This document shows, in pieces, positions 17,248 to 26,069 of a DNA stretch of 62,970 nt (its first letter is position 1; every line of letters begins with the position of its first letter). Source of the stretch: JACXVD01 sp020446665 (lineage in GTDB: Bacteria; Pseudomonadota; Alphaproteobacteria; Sphingomonadales; Sphingomonadaceae); contig JAWKXQ010000017.1 in NCBI GenBank assembly GCA_041396905.1, forward strand, positions 1 through 62,970, read 5' to 3'. The notes under the pieces were generated by a model, which ran no database searches, was not told the origin of the DNA, and saw nothing but the letters and a program-made list of their open reading frames with translations. The translations under genes were made by a program, and so were the position numbers.

Positions 17248-17447
17248 GGTCTCTCCGGGAATCGTTGCAGCTATTTGGCAATGTGGTTTCCAGTGAAATC
17301 AGCATGACGCCTGAACCGGGACTGAGCAAGCCGTCAAAAGCTGTAAAATCTCACCATTTTCGAAGTGCTTGGGAAAAACATTGCTGCCAGCCCTCGCGCC
17401 CGCCCGAAAATCTTCTTAGGGAGGCTGCCAAGCAAGAGGAGTCCTGA

Positions 17448-18044
17448 ATGTCTGATCCCGTTCCCGCCTGGCTCGCAGGTGCCCTGAATGCATCCGGCCC
17501 CGCTGCTGGCAAGCTGGCAATTGCCCGGCTGGGTAGCGAACGCGCGCTGGGGCGTGGCGGGTTCGCTCTGAAGAGTGCTGCATTCCGCGATGGGGATGAA
17601 CTGGACCCGTGCTTTACCGCTGACGAGGAAGATGCAGTCGCGCCGCCGCTGGAATGGACTGCTCCGCCGCCGGGGACGCAGGAACTGGTACTGGTGGTGG
17701 AAGATGCCAGCTCTCCCGGCGATGAGCCGTTGTGCCACTGGCTGGTCTGGGGATTTCCCGGGCAAAAGGGGCAGCTGCTGGAAGGCGAAGTGCCGCCGCG
17801 CGTGGGCAAGAATTCGCTGAAGAATTCGGAATGGATGCTGCCTGCACCGCCAGAGGATGACGATGCCCACACCTATGTCTTCCAGCTTTTCGCGCTGGAA
17901 TTGCCGCTCACGCTGATGCCGGGGGCAGGGCGCAAGGATGTGCTGGCGGCGCTGGAAAACAATGTCACGGCCTGCGCTGTCCTGACTGCCACCTATGCGC
18001 GGCAGGAAGAGGAAGACTGGGATGACGAGGACGATCTCGACTGA
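17448..18044 (+). CDS. YbhB/YbcL family PEBP (Raf-kinase-inhibitor-like) protein
   Basis: 198 residues. The ligand-pocket motifs of phosphatidylethanolamine-binding proteins are present: FRDGDELDPCFTADEEDAVAPPLEW, VVEDASSPGDEPLCHWLVWGFPG and a terminal LTATYARQ. An acidic tail (EEEDWDDEDDLD) follows. There is no signal peptide, so it is cytoplasmic. GAGGAG lies upstream of the ATG. Bacterial members have no settled function. Confidence 0.9.
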   Translation: MSDPVPAWLAGALNASGPAAGKLAIARLGSERALGRGGFALKSAAFRDGDELDPCFTADEEDAVAPPLEWTAPPPGTQELVLVVEDASSPGDEPLCHWLVWGFPGQKGQLLEGEVPPRVGKNSLKNSEWMLPAPPEDDDAHTYVFQLFALELPLTLMPGAGRKDVLAALENNVTACAVLTATYARQEEEDWDDEDDLD

Positions 18045-18047
18045 GCG

Positions 18048-18455
18048 TCAGTGATCGTCCTTGTGAAAAGGCCAGCGGGTCAGTTCGCCTGCCCATAATG
18101 CCAGCCAGATCAACACCGGCTGCACCGCCATGCGCGGCAGGTGGTAAAACGGGCCTAGCCCGCCATCTTCCCGCGCGAAATCCATGATCATGTGGTTGAT
18201 ATTGGCGGGCCAGACGCACAGCGCATAGGCCGCGAGGCCAATGGCGGCGGCACGGCGCAGGGGCGCTGACCATGGCTGCACCAGCCCCACCGCTCCTGCC
18301 AGCTCGGCAATGCCGGTCCACAGCACGACCTGCTCCGGCATGGGCACCCAGCCGGGCATGATCTTCAGGAACGGCTCTGGATTGGTCAGATGGAAATAGC
18401 CCGCGACGCAATAGAATATCGCCAGCAGCCAGCGCGCAGCGGATCTCCATCTCAT
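18048..18455 (-). CDS. DoxX-like small membrane protein
   Basis: 135 residues with four hydrophobic segments and the DoxX-like pattern of an N-terminal helix followed by YFHLTNPEPFLKIMPGWVP and WTGIAELAGAVGLV. The start overlaps the stop of the cupin-like gene by four bases (ATGA), so the two are translated together. Possibly an accessory to a redox or stress response; this is inference from the broad DoxX family. Confidence 0.8.
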   Translation of the reverse strand: MRWRSAARWLLAIFYCVAGYFHLTNPEPFLKIMPGWVPMPEQVVLWTGIAELAGAVGLVQPWSAPLRRAAAIGLAAYALCVWPANINHMIMDFAREDGGLGPFYHLPRMAVQPVLIWLALWAGELTRWPFHKDDH

Positions 18456-18907
18456 GTAGCATCCTCCCCGCAGCCCGGATTCCAGCCGGGCTTTGCCAGC
18501 GTGAAACCGGCAAAGTCAAAACCCGGCGAAACCACGCAGGAGACCAGCGTATAGCCATGTGCGCCGCCGGGCAATGGATGCGCGGCCTGCCATTCGCCGG
18601 CGGGTATGACATGCTGAACCGATTGCCCCGCCAGCACCTCTGGCCCCAGCGTCACGTGTTCAACCGGTCCGTCATCGCTGGCAGCGATCCGCAGGTCGAG
18701 CGGGTCGCCCGCATGCCACAGCCAGATTTCCGCGGCATCGACCACATGCCAATGCGAGTTCTGATGCGCTTCGAGCAGGAAATGGATCGCGGTTGCGCTG
18801 GCCCGCTCGCCATCGCCAGCGGCTGCGCGCCAGGTCTCGCGGAACCAGCCGCCTTCGGGATGCGGTTCCAGTTGCAGCTTTGCGATGATCTCTGCTGCTG
18901 ATCCCAT
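18452..18907 (-). CDS. DUF985 cupin-domain protein
   Basis: 151 residues from the ATG at 18907; a GTG at 18925 is a weaker alternative. Conserved DUF985 features are visible: LQLEPHPEGGWFRETWR, the cupin metal-site-like SHWHVVDAAEIWLWHAGDPL, and a terminal VSCVVSPGFDFAGF. These RmlC-like cupins are small putative sugar-epimerase-like or sensing proteins without proven activity. It forms an operon with the DoxX-like gene. Confidence 0.88.
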   Translation of the reverse strand: MGSAAEIIAKLQLEPHPEGGWFRETWRAAAGDGERASATAIHFLLEAHQNSHWHVVDAAEIWLWHAGDPLDLRIAASDDGPVEHVTLGPEVLAGQSVQHVIPAGEWQAAHPLPGGAHGYTLVSCVVSPGFDFAGFTLAKPGWNPGCGEDAT

Positions 18908-18984
18908 GGCCTTTTTTATCCCCACTGGCCTTGTCCTTTTGCTGCGCTACAAAGGGCATCCTAGCCGATGTGAAGAGATCGACA

Positions 18985-20218
18985 ATGCATAGAACCCTCT
19001 CCCTTGCCGCGCTCGCTCTGATCGCAACCCCGCTGGCGGCCGAAACACCAGAAGACGTGGCCGAGGCCGCGCTGGAGGCCGCGCCGGTGTGGGACGGGCA
19101 TAATGACGTGCCGATCCAGCTGCGCGGGCGCTGGGGCAATGTGATCGGCGATTTGGATTTCCACGATACGACAGCCACCGGCCCGGAACATTCCGAAGGC
19201 CGCACCATGCATACGGACCTCAAGCGGCTGCGGCAGGGCAAGGTCGGGGCACAGTTCTGGTCGGTCTATGTCAGCACTTCGATGGAGGAGCCGCAGGCCG
19301 TGCAGGCAACGATCGAGCAGATCGACGTGACCCGGCGGCTGGTTGCCCGCTACCCGGATGATCTCATGCTCGCGCTGACGGCTGATGATGTGGAGGCGGC
19401 GCGCAAACAGGGCAAGATTGCCAGTCTGATGGGGATGGAAGGCGGCCATTCCATCGGCTCCAGCCTTGGCGTTTTGCGCCAGATGTATGCCATCGGCGCG
19501 CGTTATATGACGCTGACGCATAACCGGAACACGCCCTGGGCCGACAGCGCGACCGATACGCCCGAACATGACGGGCTGACAGATTTCGGGGTCAAGGTAG
19601 TGCAGGAAATGAACCGGCTGGGGATGCTGGTGGACCTGAGCCATGTCAGCGAAGCGACCATGCATGATGCTCTGGATGCGGCGAAAGCTCCGGTGATCTT
19701 CAGCCATTCGGGCGCGCGGGCGATCAATGGCCATGCGCGCAATGTGCCGGACAGTGTGCTGAAACGGCTCCCGGCCAATGGCGGGATCGTGATGGTTGTC
19801 GCCTATCCCGCCTATGTGGACGAGGAGTTGCGGCTGTGGCTCGCAGCACGCAAGGCAGAGGAAGCGCGGCTGGACTCGCTGTGGCAGGGCCAGCCCGAAG
19901 CGGCCAAGGCCGGGATCGACGCGTGGACAAGGCGCATCCCATGCTCGAAGTCTCCATCGCCGACATGGCCGACCATATCGACCATATCCGTAAAGTGGCC
20001 GGGATCGACCATATCGCGGACACTGGCGGCGACGCGGATGATGCTGACCGCCCGGTGGGGATGGAAGATGTCACCGGCTACCCGCTGTTTCTCGTGGAAC
20101 TCGCCCGACGCGGTTATAGTCAGGCGGACTCTTAAGATTTCCTGGCATGATCGCGGCGTACGCGGCGGGCAGAGGCCAGCGAAGAGGCGTGGCGATATGA
20201 CGCTGATTGAAACCGCGT
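18985..20218 (+). pseudogene. Membrane dipeptidase (M19/renal dipeptidase family), frameshifted
   Basis: Residues 1-20 form a signal peptide. Zinc-ligand motifs are intact in the first frame: HND at the start of the barrel, Glu in MGMEGGHSIG, His in VDLSHVSE and His in FSHSGARAI. At about 19922-19926 the frame shifts: GCG TGG ACA should read GCG TGG GAC, one G missing, after which DKAHPMLEVSIADMADHIDHIRKVAGIDHI continues in another frame. Past 20128 (YSQAD) the frame breaks again through several small changes before a last recognisable A-E-A-S-E-E-A-W-R. A start with GAAGAGA upstream is normal. It is either a decaying gene or a poorly sequenced stretch. Confidence 0.85.
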
Positions 20219-20221
20219 GAA

Positions 20222-20815
20222 ATGACAGGTGGAAGGCGGGTACTTGCCCATCCTGGCGCGATCCCTTCGGGGGCTCTCGCGGCGGCGCTGCCCAGCACTC
20301 CGGTGCCTGCCGATCAGGCGCTGCTGGCCGCGCGCTGGACGGCGCGTGTTGCTATTCCGGTGTTTCTGGTCGCTTATCTTGCACGGCCGCTGCACCAGCT
20401 GCTGCCCTCTGCGCTGAGCAAGGTACTTCTGGCGCGGCGCCGCCAATGGGGGCTTGCCTTTGCCCTGTCGATGACGATCCATCTGGGTGCGCTGCTGGTC
20501 AATATATTAATCTTCCGCCCGCGCCCGGTGGAGGAAATTCTGGCGGGCATGGCCGCCTATTCGCTGATCTTTGTGATGGCGCTCACATCCAATAACTGGT
20601 CGATGAGGCGCTTGGGCAAATGGTGGAAGCGCCTGCATCTGCTGGGCCTCCACTATGTCTGGCTGATTTTCTTCGCCGGACGAGCCTTGCGGCTGGCCGA
20701 GGGGGACCCGGCCTATTTTCTCTCCGCATTCATCATGGGTGCGGTGCTGCTCGCCGCCTTGCTGCTTCGCATGGCGGCGTGGAGCGTCACGCGACGCCGC
20801 GCTGCGCGGGGATAA
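20222..20815 (+). CDS. Ferric-reductase-like transmembrane protein
   Basis: 197 residues from the ATG just after the dipeptidase remnant. About five hydrophobic spans carry histidines suited to b-haem binding (ARPLHQLL, IHLGALLVN, LHLLGLHYVWLIFF), the pattern of the ferric-reductase-like transmembrane domain that includes MsrQ. No MsrP partner is adjacent. It may pass electrons across the inner membrane; the acceptor is unknown. Confidence 0.75.
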   Translation: MTGGRRVLAHPGAIPSGALAAALPSTPVPADQALLAARWTARVAIPVFLVAYLARPLHQLLPSALSKVLLARRRQWGLAFALSMTIHLGALLVNILIFRPRPVEEILAGMAAYSLIFVMALTSNNWSMRRLGKWWKRLHLLGLHYVWLIFFAGRALRLAEGDPAYFLSAFIMGAVLLAALLLRMAAWSVTRRRAARG

Positions 20816-20870
20816 TCCAGACGATTGACAGGGCGATCAACTGGTCCTGCCCCTGAATGTTCCGAGAAAG

Positions 20871-21707
20871 TCAGTCGCGCAGCAGCTCGTTGATCCCGGT
20901 CTTGGAGCGGGTCTGCGCGTCCACGGTCTTGACGATCACGGCGCAATAGAGGCTGGGGCCGGGCGTGCCATCGGGCAGCGGCTTGCCGGGCATGGAGCCG
21001 GGCACGACCACCGCATAGGGCGGAACCTTGCCATAATGCACTTCGCCAGTCGCACGGTCCACGATCTTGGTCGAAGCACCGATATAGACGCCCATGGACA
21101 GCACGGCGCCTTCACCGATCACCACGCCTTCCACCACTTCGCTGCGCGCACCGATGAAGCAGTTATCCTCGATAATCACCGGGCCAGCCTGCAGCGGCTC
21201 CAGCACGCCGCCAATCCCGACGCCGCCGGAAAGATGCACATTCTTGCCGATCTGAGCGCAGCTGCCCACGGTCGCCCAGGTATCGACCATCACACCATCA
21301 TCGACATAGGCCCCGATATTGACGAAGCTGGGCATCAGCACCACGCCCTTGCCGATGAAGCTGCCCTGCCGGGCCACGGCACCGGGCACGACGCGGAAGC
21401 CAGCCTCGCGGAAGCGGTTTTCGCCCCATCCGGCGAATTTGCTGGGCACTTTGTCAAAGGCGGGGGCACCGGCAGAACCGCCATCGGCCACGACATTGTC
21501 GTTCAGGCGGAAAGACAGCAGCACGGCCTTTTTCAGCCACTGATTGACGACCCATGCATCGCCCTGCTTTTCCGCCACGCGTGCTTGCCCGCTGTCGAGC
21601 ATCGCCAGCGCCGCATCCACCACTTCGCGCACATCGGCGCTGGCAGGCGTCACATCGGCGCGGTTTTCCCAAGCGGCTTCGATGGCGGCTTCAAGCTGGG
21701 CGGTCAT
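20871..21707 (-). CDS. dapD: Tetrahydrodipicolinate N-succinyltransferase DapD
   Basis: 278 residues from MTAQLEAAIEAAWENR. DapD transfers succinyl from succinyl-CoA to tetrahydrodipicolinate in lysine and diaminopimelate synthesis. The N-terminal helical domain is followed by a left-handed beta-helix made of hexapeptide repeats (about residues 110-225, including VNIGAYVDDGVMVDTWATVGSCAQIG), and by the conserved SEVVEGVVIGEGAVLSMGVYIGASTKI. Length and motifs are normal. The gene stands alone; other dap genes are not in the window. Confidence 0.95.
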   Translation of the reverse strand: MTAQLEAAIEAAWENRADVTPASADVREVVDAALAMLDSGQARVAEKQGDAWVVNQWLKKAVLLSFRLNDNVVADGGSAGAPAFDKVPSKFAGWGENRFREAGFRVVPGAVARQGSFIGKGVVLMPSFVNIGAYVDDGVMVDTWATVGSCAQIGKNVHLSGGVGIGGVLEPLQAGPVIIEDNCFIGARSEVVEGVVIGEGAVLSMGVYIGASTKIVDRATGEVHYGKVPPYAVVVPGSMPGKPLPDGTPGPSLYCAVIVKTVDAQTRSKTGINELLRD

Positions 21708-21892
21708 GGCTGGTCTTCTCCGGTTCTGGCTGTGCGATGGCTGCACTCGCCGCGCTGCTAGCCGCGCGAGGCCGAGCGGGCAAGCCATTCACGCTGTGGC
21801 GGCTGGTTTCGCTGCTTACGGACAGCCTTCGGTGGCGTTTTGGTGAGAGGTTTGGGACTGGAATGGGGTGGTTAGCTGCCCAACCTAACCAC

Positions 21893-21944
21893 ACCCCGTC
21901 ACCCCGGCCCTTCGACAGGCTCAGGATGACCCGGGGTCCCGCTT
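21893..21944. repeat. Inverted repeat left of the GIY-YIG gene (REP-like)
   Basis: Contains CCCCGTCACCCCGG and GACCCGGGGTCCCGCTT separated by TTCGACAGGCTCAGGATGAC. The first and last blocks recur as reverse complements at 22283-22319. The central block belongs to the same word family as the repeats at 28413-28482. Confidence 0.65.
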
Positions 21945-21960
21945 CCCTTGAAGTACTACC

Positions 21961-22260
21961 ATGGATCGAAAACGCAAGGGTGGCTGGGTGTACATCATGG
22001 CCGACCGCTATCGCGGGACAATCTATGTCGGCGTGACGTCCGATCTTGCCGCTCGCATCTTCCAGCACCGTCAGGGCAGCGGTTCGGATTTCTGTGCGCG
22101 ATACGGCTTACATCGTCTTGTCTGGGCGGAGCAAGGCGACTCCATCGAAGACTGCATCGCGCATGAAAAGCGGATCAAACGCTGGCGCCGCGAATGGAAG
22201 ATTGACTTGATTGAGCGAGCTAATCCCGACTGGTCTGATCTCTATGATTTGCTCAATTGA
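21961..22260 (+). CDS. GIY-YIG nuclease family protein
   Basis: 99 residues. The single GIY-YIG domain is recognisable: WVYIMADRYRGTIYVGVTSDLAARIFQHRQG contains the (G)-Y-I ... Y-V-G motif pair and the catalytic-type Arg, followed by YGLHRLVWAEQ and an EKRIKRWRREWKIDLI tail typical of the UPF0213/YhbQ-like small subfamily. It is flanked closely on both sides by inverted copies of a REP-like repeat. Such short genes are frequent in alphaproteobacteria, and their substrate is unknown. Confidence 0.92.
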   Translation: MDRKRKGGWVYIMADRYRGTIYVGVTSDLAARIFQHRQGSGSDFCARYGLHRLVWAEQGDSIEDCIAHEKRIKRWRREWKIDLIERANPDWSDLYDLLN

Positions 22261-22282
22261 GCAAGCCTTTCGCCGGAAGAAA

Positions 22283-22319
22283 AGCGGGACCCCGGGTCAA
22301 GCCCGGGGTGACGGGTTGG
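22283..22319. repeat. Inverted repeat right of the GIY-YIG gene (REP-like)
   Basis: AAGCGGGACCCCGGGTC followed by CCCGGGGTGACGGG is the reverse complement of the blocks at 21893-21944, lacking the central GACAGGCTCAGGATG insert. It is 22 bases past the GIY-YIG stop. The bases from here to 22413 hold nothing else I recognise. Confidence 0.65.
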
Positions 22320-22413
22320 GGGAAGAAATGACAAATGTCCGCAACTGGGGTCGTTTCCGGAAAGTCCGCTTTTCGCTAGAAATAGCCAGAAAGCAGCCCT
22401 TCCTGACCTTCGC

Positions 22414-23475
22414 CTAAGCCGCGCCTGCTTTCTTTGCAAAACTCCACCCGGCCTCAGCCAGTGGCACAATCTGCCGGCTCATTTTCAGCGCATGTTCGTT
22501 CGATGCATTGCCGTCCAGCGCGCGTTTTTTCACGCCTTGCAGGATCGCGGCGAGGCGGAACAGGCAGAAGGCGAAGTACCAATCCATCGGCGGCACGTCG
22601 AAGCCGGTTTGTTCGACATAGCGGGCCACGGCTTGCTCGATGGTTGGAATGCCCATCTCCGCATGCGGCATGCCGCCAATCGAGGCACGCCCTTCGGGCG
22701 GCATCAGCCAGTTGATCATCAGATTGGCGAAGTCGGCAATCGGATCGCCCAGCGTGGACAGTTCCCAGTCGAGCACTGCAATCACGCGCGGCTCAGTCGG
22801 GTGGAAGATCATGTTGTCGAGCCGGTAGTCGCCATGGACGATGGAACTGGCCTGCTGCGGCGGGACCGTCTCCGCGAGATAGGCGATCAGCTGGTCCATC
22901 TCTGCAATCTCTTCGGTTTCGGAGAGCTTGTATTGTTTGGACCAGCGATGGATCTGGCGCGCGCAATAATCCACCGGCTTGCCATAATCACCTATGCCCA
23001 CCGCTTCGGGATCGAAACTGTGCAATTGCGCCATGGTGTCGATCATGGCGTTATACAGGCCATGGCGCTGTTCGGGCGTGGCATCGGGCATTGCGCCGTT
23101 CCACAAATTGCGCCCTTCAACCATCCCCATGACAAAGAATTTGGAGCCGATCACATCGCGATCTTCACACAGGCCATAGGCATGCGGGACGGGGAAACCT
23201 TGCGGGCCGAGCGCTGCCATCACGCGATATTCGCGGTCCACCGCATGGGCAGAGGGCAGCAGATCGCCAAAGGGCTGGCGGCGCAGCACATAGGCGGCAC
23301 CCGGCGTGTCGATGCGATAGGTGGGGTTGGACTGGCCGCCCTTGAATTTCGACAGGGTCATCGGGCCGGCAAAGCCCTCCACATGGGCTTCCATCCACGC
23401 GCTCAGCGCGGTTTCGTCCAGCCGGTCCTTCTCGGCCACGGCGGTGGTGCCGGACATTTCCTTTTCGTAATCCAT
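22414..23475 (-). CDS. Aminoglycoside-phosphotransferase-like kinase (ACAD10/11-like)
   Basis: 353 residues. The kinase-like fold shows the nucleotide-side motif KFKGGQSNPTYRI, the catalytic loop HGDYRLDNM and the metal-binding LDWELSTLGDP. Proteins of this subgroup are found next to acyl-CoA dehydrogenases and are related to the N-terminal kinase domain of eukaryotic ACAD10/11, which phosphorylates 4-hydroxyacyl-CoAs. The gene is downstream of, and co-directional with, an alcohol dehydrogenase and an acyl-CoA dehydrogenase gene, which supports a role in degrading hydroxy- or branched acyl-CoAs. Confidence 0.88.
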   Translation of the reverse strand: MDYEKEMSGTTAVAEKDRLDETALSAWMEAHVEGFAGPMTLSKFKGGQSNPTYRIDTPGAAYVLRRQPFGDLLPSAHAVDREYRVMAALGPQGFPVPHAYGLCEDRDVIGSKFFVMGMVEGRNLWNGAMPDATPEQRHGLYNAMIDTMAQLHSFDPEAVGIGDYGKPVDYCARQIHRWSKQYKLSETEEIAEMDQLIAYLAETVPPQQASSIVHGDYRLDNMIFHPTEPRVIAVLDWELSTLGDPIADFANLMINWLMPPEGRASIGGMPHAEMGIPTIEQAVARYVEQTGFDVPPMDWYFAFCLFRLAAILQGVKKRALDGNASNEHALKMSRQIVPLAEAGWSFAKKAGAA

Positions 23476-23507
23476 GCCGTCCCTTTCGCGCAGCAGGGCT
23501 GCGCTGA

Positions 23508-24599
23508 CTAGCTATCGAAAACGATAACTGACCGGGCGCTGTGCCCGCCCCGCATCGTGTCGAACCCTTCATTGATCTGGTCGAGCGAAATCCGCTCGGC
23601 AATGATCGTGTCGAGATCCAGCTGCCCGCTGAGATAGAAGGCCACCAGACGCGGCAAATCGACCGGGAAGCGGTTCATCCCCATGATTGCGCCTTGCAGC
23701 TTCTTGGAACTCAGCAGGTCCAGCGCGCCCAGGCCAACCTTGGAATCGAGCGGCATCATGCCCAGGATGGTCGCAGTGCCGCCCCGGCGCAGCAGCGATA
23801 CTGCTGTTTCCGCGCTGGCTTCTCGCCCGACTGCTTCGATGGCGTGATCCACGCCGCCTTTGGTCAGTTCCATCACTGCGCCGCGCGAATCCGGGTCTGT
23901 CGGGTCGAACACATGGGTTGCACCCAGCTTGACCGCCAGATCGCGCTTTTCCGCGATGGGATCGAGCGCGATGATCCGGCCCGCCCCGGCAATCTTTGCG
24001 GCATTGATGGTGGCAAGGCCCACGCCGCCGCAGCCGATCACCGCCACATCTTCACCCGGCGTGACATTGCAGGCGTTGAACACGGCCCCGGCCCCGGTGG
24101 TGACTGCACAACCGATCACTGCTGCCCGGTCCAGCGGCATTTCCGGATCAATCGCGACACAGGCATGTCCATGCACCAGCATCTGTTCGGCAAAGCCCGA
24201 CAGGTTGAGCAATTGCGCCACCGGCGTGCCGTCGCTGCTGAGTGCAAGGCGTGGTGCTTCAGCGGGGCCGCGTTTGACATCGCCGCTCTGGCATAAGGCC
24301 ATGCGCCCGGTGACGCAATATTCGCAATGGCCGCAAAAGGCGGACAGACAGGTCACGACATGGTCGCCCACCTTCACGGTTCGCACTTCGCTGCCCACGG
24401 CCTCCACGATCCCGGCTGCTTCATGGCCGGGAATGGTGGGCATGGCGTGGGGATAGGCGCCATCGATAAAGTGCAAATCCGAATGGCACAGCCCGCAGGC
24501 TTTTGTCTGGATCAGCACTTCATGCGGGCCGGGCTTGTCCACGGTGACATCGTCGATCACCATGGGTTGCCCGGCCTGATGGAGGATCGCTGCCTTCAC
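23508..24599 (-). CDS. Zinc-dependent alcohol dehydrogenase (MDR, class III-like)
   Basis: 363 residues from a GTG start that overlaps the upstream acyl-CoA dehydrogenase stop (GTGA). The catalytic-zinc Cys is in GLCHSDLHFIDGAYPH, GHEAAGIVEAVG follows, and structural-zinc cysteines are in CGHCEYCVTGRMALC. The NAD Rossmann motif is VIGCGGVGLATINAAKIAGA. The substrate is unknown; the context suggests an alcohol from acyl-chain breakdown. Confidence 0.92.
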   Translation of the reverse strand: MKAAILHQAGQPMVIDDVTVDKPGPHEVLIQTKACGLCHSDLHFIDGAYPHAMPTIPGHEAAGIVEAVGSEVRTVKVGDHVVTCLSAFCGHCEYCVTGRMALCQSGDVKRGPAEAPRLALSSDGTPVAQLLNLSGFAEQMLVHGHACVAIDPEMPLDRAAVIGCAVTTGAGAVFNACNVTPGEDVAVIGCGGVGLATINAAKIAGAGRIIALDPIAEKRDLAVKLGATHVFDPTDPDSRGAVMELTKGGVDHAIEAVGREASAETAVSLLRRGGTATILGMMPLDSKVGLGALDLLSSKKLQGAIMGMNRFPVDLPRLVAFYLSGQLDLDTIIAERISLDQINEGFDTMRGGHSARSVIVFDS

Positions 24600-25888
24600 C
24601 GGGTCACTCCCAGATCGCCGGAACTGAAGCTGCTATCTGTTTCGCCCGGTTGCGGGGCGTGGCGGGCAAATTCCATCCGCGCGATGGAGCGGTTGTGGAC
24701 TTCGTCCGGCCCGTCAGCCAGCCGCAGCGTGCGAATGCCGGCATAGGAATAGGCGAGGCCGAAATCTTCCGACACGCCGCCGCCGCCATGGGCCTGGATC
24801 GCATCGTCGATGATCTGCAAGGCCATTTGCGGGGCCTGGACCTTGATCATCGCGATTTCGCCCTTGGCCGCCTTGTTGCCCACCTTGTCCATCATATCTG
24901 CTGCCTTGAGGCAGAGCAGACGGGTCATTTCGATGTCGATGCGGGCCCGGGCGACGCGCTCGTCCCAGATGGAGTTCTTGAAGATCGGCTTGCCGAAGGC
25001 GGTGCGGCTCTGCAGCCGTTTGCACATTTTCTCCAGCGCTTCCTCTGCCGCACCGATGGTGCGCATGCAGTGATGGATGCGGCCCGGCCCGAGGCGGCCC
25101 TGCGCGATCTCGAACCCGCGCCCTTCTCCCAGCAGCATGTTGCTGGCGGGTATGCGGACATTGTCCAGCAGGATTTCCATGTGGCCGTGCGGGGCATCAT
25201 CATAACCGAAGACCGGCAGATGGCGCAGGATCTTCACGCCCGGCGCGTCGAGCGGCATCAGCACCATGCTCTGCTGGCGGTGGCGATCCGCCTCGAAATC
25301 GGTCTTGCCCATCACAATGGCGATCTTGCAGCGCGGATCACCCGCGCCCGATGACCACCATTTGCGGCCATTGAGGACATATTCGTCCCCCTCGCGGCGG
25401 ATCGAACATTCAATATTGGTCGCATCGGAGGAAGCGACGGCAGGTTCAGTCATCAGGAAGGCAGAGCGAATCTCCCCATTCATCAGCGGGGCGAGCCATT
25501 CATCCTTCTGTGCGCGCGTGCCATAGCGGTGGAGCACTTCCATATTGCCGGTATCAGGCGCGGAGCAGTTGAACACTTCGCTCGCCCAGCCAAGGCGGCC
25601 CATTTCTTCTGCGCACATTGCATATTCGAGATTGGTCAGGCCAGGCCCATCAAACTCGAAGCTGTCATCCACATGGCTCAGCTGGCCCTGCGGCGGCATG
25701 AAGAGGTTCCAGATGCCTTGCGCTCTGGCCCGTTCCTTCTCTTCCTCGATCACCGGCAGCACTTTCCAGCGTTCGCCTTCGGCCTGCTGCGCCTTGTAAT
25801 CCTTGTCGCGCGGGCGGACGTGGTTTTCGATGAAATGGCGCACCCGGTCGCGCCAGTGCTTCTGCCGGTCAGTGGGCTCGAAATCCAT
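24596..25888 (-). CDS. Acyl-CoA dehydrogenase
   Basis: 430 residues from MDFEPTDRQKHW, with AGGAGA upstream of the ATG. It has the acyl-CoA dehydrogenase pattern: MTEPAVASSDATNIE, the flavin segment, WWSSGAGDPRCKI, and the C-terminal IQAHGGGGVSEDFGLA. It is of the ACAD10/FadE-like long type. It is first in a three-gene unit with the alcohol dehydrogenase and kinase-like genes and divergent from the next acyl-CoA dehydrogenase, probably sharing a regulatory region (25889-26069). Confidence 0.92.
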   Translation of the reverse strand: MDFEPTDRQKHWRDRVRHFIENHVRPRDKDYKAQQAEGERWKVLPVIEEEKERARAQGIWNLFMPPQGQLSHVDDSFEFDGPGLTNLEYAMCAEEMGRLGWASEVFNCSAPDTGNMEVLHRYGTRAQKDEWLAPLMNGEIRSAFLMTEPAVASSDATNIECSIRREGDEYVLNGRKWWSSGAGDPRCKIAIVMGKTDFEADRHRQQSMVLMPLDAPGVKILRHLPVFGYDDAPHGHMEILLDNVRIPASNMLLGEGRGFEIAQGRLGPGRIHHCMRTIGAAEEALEKMCKRLQSRTAFGKPIFKNSIWDERVARARIDIEMTRLLCLKAADMMDKVGNKAAKGEIAMIKVQAPQMALQIIDDAIQAHGGGGVSEDFGLAYSYAGIRTLRLADGPDEVHNRSIARMEFARHAPQPGETDSSFSSGDLGVTR

Positions 25889-25986
25889 GGAGATTCTCCT
25901 CTGTTGACGCACAGCATTGCAGCGCAGGGCGGGGGCTGGCAAGCACTGCGTGAGAATCTTTTGCGCCTTACGCTACGGCAAGGGGC

Positions 25987-25998
25987 CTTTTGCAAAAG
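25987..25998. promoter_or_regulatory. Possible operator in the divergent acyl-CoA dehydrogenase promoter region
   Basis: CTTTTGCAAAAG is a perfect 12-base palindrome in the 181-base divergent gap. It is of the size and type bound by TetR- or LacI-like repressors of acyl-CoA catabolism, but no regulator gene lies nearby, so this is only a candidate. Confidence 0.25.
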
Positions 25999-26069
25999 CG
26001 GCGGAAATCCGGGCTTGCGACTCGCGCCGCCTTTCCCCAAGGTTGACGCAAAGGGAAAGGAGAATGGCC

